Assembly (NCBI GenBank): GCA_001785575.1
Contig: MFUC01000018.1
Location: 1-7,636 of the forward strand
Source: Candidatus Nomurabacteria bacterium RIFCSPHIGHO2_02_FULL_38_15
GTDB taxonomy: Bacteria; Patescibacteriota; Minisyncoccia; Phycocordibacterales; UBA9973
Direction of reading: 5' to 3'
DNA: 7,636 nt
The translations under genes and the position numbers were made by a program. The notes beneath the pieces were generated by a model. The model was not told the DNA's origin. It worked only from the letters and a program-made list of their open reading frames with translations, and searched no databases. Position 1 is the stretch's first letter. Every line of letters starts with the position of its first letter. Positions 1-4,564 of this stretch are shown here, in pieces.

Positions 1-53
1 TTATTACCTTGCTTTTTTTGCGCATCTTCACTTAATTTTTGCCAAAAGTTCAT
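1..53 (-). CDS. Unidentified protein, N-terminal 17 codons only (runs off the left edge)
   Basis: An ATG at 53-51 opens a minus-strand frame that stays open to the window edge and reads MNFWQKLSEDAQKKQGN. It begins one base after the ftsQ stop codon (57-55), the spacing of a gene in the same operon as serS and ftsQ. There is no Shine-Dalgarno sequence before it, as for the other genes here. Seventeen residues are too few to assign a family. The start lacks the GLDIGTS-like motif expected near the beginning of FtsA, so it does not look like the usual next gene of a division cluster. It could also be a chance open stretch. Confidence 0.45.
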   Translation of the reverse strand, partial: MNFWQKLSEDAQKKQGN

Positions 54-54
54 A

Positions 55-891
55 CTAATAAAAATTATAAACTACCTGATTACCGTACCTAACATCAATC
101 TTTTTTAAAAACGTTTGAGAATGTTTTAAAACATCATCGGACTTAAGTAAGGCTTGAACTCTAGAAATAGTTTCATTAGCCCCGATTTCAATATTAGTAG
201 TTATTGTTGTAATTAAAATACTGTCATTTAAAATTACATCAAACTCAAAAACACCCTCACCTGTCGGCTTAATTTTTTGCACTAAAACATTATCAATATA
301 TAAATTATCAATAACATTTTTAACAAAAGTAAAAGAATTTTCATCTAAAACTTTTTTAGTTAAACCTGCCCCAGGCAGTTCATACACAATGAACAAGGGT
401 TTTGAAAAATACGGCGCCATGTCATACGCATAGCCATACTTATCAATAAATACACAATCGCTAGGCACAACGTTACACCACAGGGCGTGTGGTTGCCTTT
501 CGGTCACGTTTATAAATAAATCATTAGGTACGTTTTGACTGATTTCAACATCTTTAATAATTGGGTGGTTAGTTAACAAATAATTTTTTAAATCACTATT
601 GTTAAAAACGAAAGCATTTCGATTAGGCAAAATATAAATAAACCGTCCGTCTAAATATTCGTTAACGGCATTCTCTATTTTATTTGAACTTAAGACCCTA
701 TTACCTTCAACAATAATATTTTTAATTAAAAGTTTTGGGTGCCAAGCTAAATAAATCGCTAAGCCTAAAATAATAACTAGAATTACAGTAAAAAACCAAA
801 AACGTTTTTTGGTTTTTTTTCGGCGAGCATTAACCAGCTCGGCGTTAGTTTCGTTTAACAAACTTTTTTTATACTTTCCAAATTGCGTCAT
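55..891 (-). CDS. ftsQ: Cell division protein FtsQ/DivIB
   Basis: This is a 278-residue single-pass membrane protein of the divisome. FtsQ/DivIB proteins bind FtsB and FtsL and link early and late septation proteins. A basic cytoplasmic tail (residues 1-30, with RRKKTKKR) precedes one transmembrane helix (about 31-50). A POTRA-like domain follows (about 54-131, ending VTERQPHALW, a typical FtsQ motif), then the beta domain, which closes with IDVRYGNQVVYNFY. Cys139 and Cys146 flank the turn after the POTRA domain and could form an extracytoplasmic disulfide. The frame is open upstream to 1008, but those 39 codons lie inside serS. The ATG at 891 puts the basic tail and helix at the normal place and sits 13 bp after the serS stop, so it is the chosen start. 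No Shine-Dalgarno sequence is visible. It is probably cotranscribed from the serS promoter. FtsQ next to serS, and not in a mur/fts cluster, is a displaced context within this view. Confidence 0.87.
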   Translation of the reverse strand: MTQFGKYKKSLLNETNAELVNARRKKTKKRFWFFTVILVIILGLAIYLAWHPKLLIKNIIVEGNRVLSSNKIENAVNEYLDGRFIYILPNRNAFVFNNSDLKNYLLTNHPIIKDVEISQNVPNDLFINVTERQPHALWCNVVPSDCVFIDKYGYAYDMAPYFSKPLFIVYELPGAGLTKKVLDENSFTFVKNVIDNLYIDNVLVQKIKPTGEGVFEFDVILNDSILITTITTNIEIGANETISRVQALLKSDDVLKHSQTFLKKIDVRYGNQVVYNFY

Positions 892-904
892 AGTAAAACA
901 AAAA

Positions 905-2188
905 TTACCGAATGAAGTCCTTACCCAGGCCCGCCTTGCCGTCGGGCAGGTATTTTTGCAAAACCTCGGGTACCTTGATACTGCCATCAGCTTGTTGAAA
1001 GTTTTCAACCAATGACACTAAAATACGCGGAGTTGGAATAGCCGTTGAGTTTAATGAGTGAGCATACTGCAATTTACCAGCCTCATCACGATAACGAATA
1101 TTTAATCGTCGAGTTTGAAAATCATGGAAATATGAAGCTGATGAAATTTCGCGATATTTTAACTCCTTTGGCACCCATAATTCAACATCGTATTTTTTAA
1201 CTTGACCCAAGCCCAAATCACTACCACAATTTATAACAGTGTGATACGGAATATTTAAAGATTCTATAAATTCTTCGGTGTTACGGTTAAGTTCATTGTG
1301 GGTACTGACCGAAACTTCGTGGTTAGCTTCACACAAAACAAGTTGTTCAAATTTATAAAATTCATGCACACGAATTAAGCCTTTTGTGTCCTTGCTATGA
1401 CTGCCGGCTTCGCGACGATAACAGGGTGAGAAGCCTAGATATTTAATTGGTAAATCAGATTTTTCAATTACCTCATTCATATGCATGCCCATAAGCGGTA
1501 CTTCTGATGTGCCGACCAAGTAGTCACCGTCTTGAGTTTTATATAAATCATCTTCACCTTGCGGTAAATAGCCGGTACCCATGCAAACACTTGACCTCGC
1601 CAGCATTGGTGGGATTACTGGATTAAAACCTTTTTGACTGAAAAATTCTAAAGCGTAGTTCCAAATTGCGAAACAAAGCCTGACTCCATCACCTGTTAAA
1701 AAATAACCCCGAAAGCCATGAACTTTAATGCCACGCTCAAAATCAACCATTTTTAAATTAACCATCAAGTCAACATGATCCCTGGGTTCAAAATCAAAAT
1801 TTGGTTTTTCGCCCCAAACACGAATTTCTTTATTGTCCTCATCGCTCTCGCCATCAGGCACTGAAACATCTGGCACATTAGGCACAAACAACATTTGCAT
1901 TTGCCACTTTTGCATTACTTCACGAAGTTTTTCCTCACCATCTTGCAATTTATCCTTGATCAACTTCATTTCAATTATTTTTTGTTTGCGCTCATTTTCG
2001 TCAGTAATAGATGTTATCAAATCAGAGAACTGATTTTGCTGATTTCTAAGATCTTCAACGCTAGCCAAAATTTCTAAGCGCTCATCATCAATTTTTAAAA
2101 GCTCTTCCACGTCAAAATCTATGTGCTTTTTTCGAGCCGCCTCTTTGACCAAATCCTTATTCTCCTTGATAAACTTAATATCTAGCAT
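905..2188 (-). CDS. serS: Seryl-tRNA synthetase (class II)
   Basis: SerS charges tRNA-Ser (and tRNA-Sec where present) with serine through a seryl-adenylate in the cytoplasm. Its 427 residues match the family length. Residues 1-100 form the N-terminal arm, a long charged antiparallel coiled coil (about 28-98) that grips the tRNA variable arm. The class II core follows: motif 1 around 187-203 (FNPVIPPMLARSS), the serine-pocket TSE at 227-229, motif 2 at about 253-282 (YRREAG, then DTKGLIRVHEF) and motif 3 at about 378-396 with ATP-binding Arg388. Motif 2 reads RREAG where many homologues have RSEAG. Residues 415-421 (PDGKAGL) look like an insertion: removing them leaves KYLGKDFIR, a normal SerS ending. 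These seven codons are 81% G+C and form a hairpin (separate entry). The ATG is 8 nt downstream of a good -10 box, so the mRNA is probably leaderless. It is the first gene of an operon with ftsQ. Confidence 0.97.
   Translation of the reverse strand: MLDIKFIKENKDLVKEAARKKHIDFDVEELLKIDDERLEILASVEDLRNQQNQFSDLITSITDENERKQKIIEMKLIKDKLQDGEEKLREVMQKWQMQMLFVPNVPDVSVPDGESDEDNKEIRVWGEKPNFDFEPRDHVDLMVNLKMVDFERGIKVHGFRGYFLTGDGVRLCFAIWNYALEFFSQKGFNPVIPPMLARSSVCMGTGYLPQGEDDLYKTQDGDYLVGTSEVPLMGMHMNEVIEKSDLPIKYLGFSPCYRREAGSHSKDTKGLIRVHEFYKFEQLVLCEANHEVSVSTHNELNRNTEEFIESLNIPYHTVINCGSDLGLGQVKKYDVELWVPKELKYREISSASYFHDFQTRRLNIRYRDEAGKLQYAHSLNSTAIPTPRILVSLVENFQQADGSIKVPEVLQKYLPDGKAGLGKDFIR
925..950 (-). repeat. 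GC-rich palindromic insertion inside serS
   Basis: In the minus-strand reading, the arms GCCCG (947-943) and CGGGC (933-929) pair around a 9-nt loop, with two more C-G pairs outside (950-949 with 926-925). The tetranucleotide CCTG occurs on both sides (950-947 and 929-926), like a short target duplication. The unit 926-946 is 21 bp, 17 of them G or C, in an AT-rich gene. Removing it keeps the frame and restores a normal SerS C terminus. That it is a mobile or repeated palindromic element is inference. Confidence 0.5.
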
Positions 2189-2196
2189 ATAAATAG

Positions 2197-2225
2197 AGTA
2201 TAGCGAAAAAGTGACTTTTTAACAA
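2197..2225 (-). promoter_or_regulatory. Promoter of the serS-ftsQ operon
   Basis: The minus strand has a -35 box TTGTTA (2225-2220), a 17-nt spacer and a -10 box TATACT (2202-2197). Only 8 nt separate the -10 box from the serS ATG, so transcription should start at or within two bases of the start codon. The mRNA is predicted to be leaderless. Confidence 0.7.
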
Positions 2226-2241
2226 ATATTATTTTAAATGA

Positions 2242-2270
2242 TAAATAAAAACCAGCCATAAAGACTGGTT
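2242..2270 (-). terminator. Intrinsic terminator after the dipeptidase gene
   Basis: Read on the minus strand, AACCAG (2270-2265) and CTGGTT (2255-2250) form a 6-bp stem with a 9-nt loop, followed at once by a T-rich tail (TTTATTTAT). It starts 5 bp after the dipeptidase stop codon and lies just upstream of the serS -35 box. It should separate the two transcription units. Confidence 0.7.
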
Positions 2271-2274
2271 ATTT

Positions 2275-2964
2275 TTAAAGAGTTTTTTCGCCATAAACTG
2301 CATTTCTGTCGCCAGTATACGCCACCCATGACTGATCACCATACGAATAATGCCACCATTCACCAGGATAAAAATAAAATCCACTCCTTGTCATTGCTTG
2401 ACGCAACAATTTGCGATTTTGTTTTTGAATAGGCGTACATGTTTTTGCAAACATTGGAATTTTAGCAATGTTGGAGTGGTCACGATAATGTGTGCCCATA
2501 TCCAGTTCATTGCCCAAGCTGTCAGTTAAAGTTACGTCCACCGCAGCACCCGTTTGATGCGGGCCAATACCACCCGGTTTAGCTGATAAGCTTTTAGCAA
2601 TTTGTAAACTACTGGTATCACGTACCACTTCATCCCAAAATCTTTTTTGCGTTTCTTGGTCTCGATAGGCATACAAAATCTTCAAATACAAATTTTGTGG
2701 TAAATTATCGGCAACCTTCACAAGCATTTTGGCAACACTTTCGCGCACAAAAGGTTGTGGAGCTATGCAAATTATTTTGGGATGCTGCGGAATTTCAACC
2801 AATGCCTCACCATTTTCAATGATTGGTATTTGGCGAATAATAAAGGCTGGTAATGTTGTTTGGTAACCAATCAACCAAAGTTTGTACCTCAAAGCATTTC
2901 TAAAATTACCTTTTAGAATTTGGTTAAACAAAAACTTGAATCTGTTTAGAGTTATTTTATTCAT
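2275..2964 (-). CDS. D-alanyl-D-alanine dipeptidase, VanX/DdpX type (peptidase family M15)
   Basis: This 229-residue zinc metallopeptidase of the M15 (VanX/DdpX) group probably hydrolyses D-Ala-D-Ala, a peptidoglycan precursor or breakdown product. The zinc ligands fit: His136 and Asp143 in HQTGAAVDV, and His205 in GEWWHYSYGD with Glu202 as the catalytic base. Arg101 (AYRDQETQ) matches the substrate-positioning arginine region, and LDMGTHY (154-160) resembles the VanX LDMGT segment. No signal peptide is evident: the first 45 residues are basic and only moderately hydrophobic, so a cytoplasmic enzyme recycling or scavenging D-Ala-D-Ala is likely. No vanHA-like genes are near, so vancomycin resistance is not implied. 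It has its own promoter and terminator. The 29-bp repeat copy at 3039-3067 lies upstream, so control by the adjacent ArsR protein is possible. A related M15 carboxypeptidase activity is the main alternative. Confidence 0.85.
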   Translation of the reverse strand: MNKITLNRFKFLFNQILKGNFRNALRYKLWLIGYQTTLPAFIIRQIPIIENGEALVEIPQHPKIICIAPQPFVRESVAKMLVKVADNLPQNLYLKILYAYRDQETQKRFWDEVVRDTSSLQIAKSLSAKPGGIGPHQTGAAVDVTLTDSLGNELDMGTHYRDHSNIAKIPMFAKTCTPIQKQNRKLLRQAMTRSGFYFYPGEWWHYSYGDQSWVAYTGDRNAVYGEKTL

Positions 2965-2971
2965 TGCCTTT

Positions 2972-3000
2972 AGTATAGAATGTTTCCCTCAAAATCTCAA
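2972..3000 (-). promoter_or_regulatory. Promoter of the dipeptidase gene
   Basis: The minus strand has a -35 box TTGAGA (3000-2995), a 17-nt spacer and a -10 box TATACT (2977-2972). Each box is one base from consensus. The ATG at 2964 follows the -10 box after 7 nt (AAAGGCA), so the transcript should begin at or next to the start codon. The AGG in that gap is too close to the ATG to act as a Shine-Dalgarno site. Confidence 0.75.
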
Positions 3001-3038
3001 AGTGATATTCGTCGTACCTTTTGCCTTTTTATACCTGT

Positions 3039-3067
3039 ATGGGCTTATTCGTACGAATAGGTAAATA
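3039..3067 (+). repeat. 29-bp inverted repeat, copy A (between arsR and the dipeptidase gene)
   Basis: This 29-bp segment is an exact reverse complement of 3394-3422. It starts ATGGGCT, holds the palindrome TATTCGTACGAATA, and ends GGTAAATA. The flanks outside the palindrome are not symmetric yet match between copies, so the identity extends 15 bp beyond what a shared palindromic binding site needs. The two copies bracket arsR. Confidence 0.9.
3046..3059. promoter_or_regulatory. Putative ArsR-type operator O1
   Basis: TATTCGTACGAATA is a perfect 14-bp palindrome centred between 3052 and 3053. It lies 45 bp upstream of the -35 box of the dipeptidase promoter and 48 bp past the arsR stop codon. 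Dimeric winged-helix repressors of the ArsR family bind such sites. That this protein binds this site is inferred from position. Confidence 0.6.
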
Positions 3068-3107
3068 GAAAGTTTACAAATCTAATCAAAATTTTTTGTA
3101 ATTTCTG

Positions 3108-3368
3108 TTAGATAAAATCAATTACGCTTTTTGCTATTTTATGTAAAGACTTATCAATAGAGTAAAACATTGAAAGATTCTTTTGTTCTTTTTCCAGGAT
3201 TCCTGCGTTGTACAAAACGGCTAGATGTTTTGAAGTAGACTTGAAAGATAGTTTAATATGCTCAGCTATATTCCCGACCGTTGTTTGCTTTTTATTTTTA
3301 ATAAACTTCAAAATTTCCAGACGTCGATGATTTGCTAAAGCTTTAAGTATTTTTTCATAAGCCTTCAT
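3108..3368 (-). CDS. ArsR-family winged helix-turn-helix repressor without cysteines
   Basis: This 86-residue protein is almost entirely one winged helix-turn-helix domain. The opening KILKALANHRRLEILKFI is typical ArsR/SmtB. The helix-turn-helix runs about 31-55 (VGNIAEHIKL, then recognition helix KSTSKHLAVLYNAG), and the wing is about 58-70. It contains no cysteine, so the ELCVC-type metal site of arsenic and cadmium sensors is absent. A metal-sensing role is unlikely from sequence, and the ligand is unknown. The ATG at 3368 is preferred over the one at 3372, which reaches a stop after five codons. The -10 box TATACT ends 6 nt before the ATG. A perfect palindrome overlaps the -35 region, which suggests autorepression. 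The gene is bracketed by two inverted 29-bp repeats, points toward the dipeptidase gene, and is divergent from dprA. Its composition does not stand out from its neighbours. Confidence 0.9.
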   Translation of the reverse strand: MKAYEKILKALANHRRLEILKFIKNKKQTTVGNIAEHIKLSFKSTSKHLAVLYNAGILEKEQKNLSMFYSIDKSLHKIAKSVIDFI

Positions 3369-3374
3369 TCATAA

Positions 3375-3403
3375 AGTATATCACCAATATTCTTATTTAC
3401 CTA
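3375..3403 (-). promoter_or_regulatory. Promoter of arsR (extended -10)
   Basis: The minus strand reads TGATATACT, an extended -10 (TGn plus TATACT at 3380-3375), with a weak -35 match TAGGTA (3403-3398) at 17 nt. The -10 box is 6 nt from the ATG at 3368, so the predicted start of transcription falls on the start codon. The -35 hexamer overlaps the operator palindrome by two bases, so a bound repressor would block RNA polymerase. Confidence 0.65.
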
Positions 3404-3422
3404 TTCGTACGAATAAGCCCAT
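3394..3422 (-). repeat. 29-bp inverted repeat, copy B (between arsR and dprA)
   Basis: Exact reverse complement of 3039-3067; together they bracket a 384-bp unit containing only arsR and its -10 box. The match ends sharply on both sides, apart from GAA, which recurs after a one-base gap. No clear target-site duplication flanks the unit. Confidence 0.9.
3402..3415. promoter_or_regulatory. Putative ArsR-type operator O2, in the arsR/dprA divergent promoter region
   Basis: Second perfect copy of TATTCGTACGAATA, centred between 3408 and 3409. It touches the -35 region of arsR and lies 20 bp upstream of the -35 box of dprA. This position suits autorepression of arsR and possibly modulation of dprA. 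Binding by the neighbouring ArsR protein is inferred. Confidence 0.65.
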
Positions 3423-3435
3423 CTTAAAGAGAATA

Positions 3436-3463
3436 TTTAAAAATCGTTTCTTTATGCTAAAAT
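3436..3463 (+). promoter_or_regulatory. Promoter of dprA (extended -10)
   Basis: TTTAAA (3436-3441) lies 16 nt before TAAAAT (3458-3463), which is preceded by TGC to give an extended -10. The ATG at 3472 is 8 nt downstream, the same geometry as the serS promoter. The in-frame ATG at 3454 lies upstream of this -10 box and would not be transcribed from it. Confidence 0.6.
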
Positions 3464-3471
3464 GTTTAAAT

Positions 3472-4350
3472 ATGGAGGGGTTGGAAAAATTAACTAAAGA
3501 TGGTTACCCGCAATGTTTGTTGGAAATTCCCGAACCACCAGAGCAGCTTTTTTATTTAGGCGAAATACCTAATTTTGACGAGTATAAATATTTGGCTGTG
3601 GTTGGCTCGCGCAATCATACCAGTTATGGCAAGGAGGTTGTGCGCAAAATTATTGAAGGCTTGAGCGGGTACCCTATTTGTATTGTTTCGGGCCTGGCAC
3701 TAGGTATTGATACATTGGCACACAAATATGCACTGGAATATGGCTTGAAGACTTTATCAATACCGGGCTCGGGCATTGATTTTGAGGCTATTCACCCACG
3801 CACGAATATAAATTTAGCCCGTGAAATAATTAGCAAGGGTGGTTGTTTGATGAGTGAAATGTTACCCGACCAAAAAGCTAAAATTTTTTCGTTCCCACGG
3901 CGTAACCGCATAATGGCAGGTATTACTCAGGCGGTTTTAATTATTGAAGCCGAGGAAAAATCAGGCACACTTATAACTGCCAGGTTAGCATTGGACTATA
4001 ATCGCGAGGTTTTCGTTGTACCAGGGTCAATATTTTCAGACACATCAGTTGGTACAAACAGGTTAATTAAACAAGGGGCTACACCTGTAACTAGCGCCAG
4101 GGATATTTTAGAATTTTTTAATTTTATTGAACCCGTTGGATTTGAAAATAACCAAGATACTAAACAATCACACAATTTAAACCCTGAGGAGCAGGCTGTG
4201 TACACAATGTTACGCGAACCTATTGAGCGTGATGAATTAATTTATAGATTAGGTACAAATATTAGCGAGGCCCAAAGCTTGTTGACTATTATGGAGATAA
4301 AGGGTTTAATAGAAGAGGAGTACGGCATGATACGCCGTAGAAATATATGA
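3472..4350 (+). CDS. dprA: DNA processing protein DprA (Smf)
   Basis: DprA binds incoming single-stranded DNA in the cytoplasm and loads RecA during natural transformation. With the start chosen here the protein has 292 residues. The Rossmann-like core (PF02481) is complete: AVVGSRNHTSYG (42-53), SGLALGIDTLAH (73-84), GSGID (99-103), FPRRNRIMAG (141-150), the stretch from LIIEAEEKSGTLITAR (156-171) to VVPG (182-185), and GTNRLIKQGA (194-203). A C-terminal winged-helix domain occupies about 234-292. The N-terminal SAM domain of longer DprA proteins is missing, and the protein begins almost directly at the YPQCLLEI segment. An ATG at 3454 would add six residues (MLKCLN), but it lies upstream of the predicted -10 box, so 3472 is preferred. 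The stop overlaps the next small gene as ATGA. The dprA-topA neighbourhood is common in bacteria. Operator O2 upstream could link expression to the ArsR protein. Confidence 0.95.
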   Translation: MEGLEKLTKDGYPQCLLEIPEPPEQLFYLGEIPNFDEYKYLAVVGSRNHTSYGKEVVRKIIEGLSGYPICIVSGLALGIDTLAHKYALEYGLKTLSIPGSGIDFEAIHPRTNINLAREIISKGGCLMSEMLPDQKAKIFSFPRRNRIMAGITQAVLIIEAEEKSGTLITARLALDYNREVFVVPGSIFSDTSVGTNRLIKQGATPVTSARDILEFFNFIEPVGFENNQDTKQSHNLNPEEQAVYTMLREPIERDELIYRLGTNISEAQSLLTIMEIKGLIEEEYGMIRRRNI

Positions 4351-4490
4351 GATCTAAAAAAGAAATAGAAAACAGTAAATTAGTTTGGGATGATGACACT
4401 TCGGACAAAACAACAGGCATGTTCTTTAGTGGATGGGTTTGGATAGGTTTGCTTATTTTACTTATTGGGGCCATATTTTCTCAAGCTTAA
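4347..4490 (+). CDS. Small single-pass membrane protein, 47 residues, function unknown
   Basis: The ATG at 4347-4349 overlaps the dprA stop codon as ATGA, a usual sign of translational coupling. The product has a charged, hydrophilic first half (MRSKKEIENSKLVWDDDTSD) and a strongly hydrophobic segment at about 26-44 (FFSGWVWIGLLILLIGAIF), then ends SQA. This predicts one transmembrane helix, with orientation uncertain. The TAA at 4488 is followed within 4 bp by the terminator at 4494, so dprA and this gene form a complete two-gene unit. I recognise no family. Support comes from the overlap, the clean helix and the exact fit between dprA and the terminator. No Shine-Dalgarno sequence is present. 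Whether it helps DNA uptake with DprA is speculation. Confidence 0.65.
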   Translation: MRSKKEIENSKLVWDDDTSDKTTGMFFSGWVWIGLLILLIGAIFSQA

Positions 4491-4493
4491 ATT

Positions 4494-4527
4494 AAGTGGT
4501 TTACATATCGTAAACCACTTTTAATTT
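4494..4527 (+). terminator. Intrinsic terminator after dprA and the small membrane gene
   Basis: AAGTGGTTTAC (4494-4504) and GTAAACCACTT (4510-4520) form a perfect 11-bp stem with a 5-nt loop (ATATC), followed by TTAATTT. This is a strong plus-strand rho-independent terminator. It separates the dprA unit from topA. Confidence 0.85.
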
Positions 4528-4554
4528 GCTATATATTAATACATATGCTACAAA
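4526..4554 (+). promoter_or_regulatory. Possible promoter of topA
   Basis: TTGCTA (4526-4531) is followed after 17 nt by TACAAA (4549-4554), preceded by TGC as an extended -10. The topA ATG is 10 nt downstream, giving a 5' leader of only a few bases. The -10 match is modest (4 of 6), and the surrounding AT-rich DNA offers other weak candidates such as TATATT at 4532. Confidence 0.35.
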
Positions 4555-4564
4555 TTGAATTAAT

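Noticed and set aside
892..1008. Upstream extension of ftsQ by 39 codons to an ATG at 1008
   Set aside because: It lies wholly inside serS in another frame, reads as unrelated sequence, and would put an odd arginine- and cysteine-containing segment before the normal FtsQ cytoplasmic tail.
3074..3101. TTACAAA/TTTGTAA inverted repeat just after arsR as a terminator
   Set aside because: Seven A/T-rich base pairs with a 14-nt loop and no clean T tract is too weak to call.
3454..3471. Alternative dprA start at the ATG 3454
   Set aside because: It lies upstream of the best -10 box (3458-3463) and adds six residues not needed for the DprA fold; 3472 fits the spacing seen at three other promoters. 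The ATG at 3462 is out of frame.
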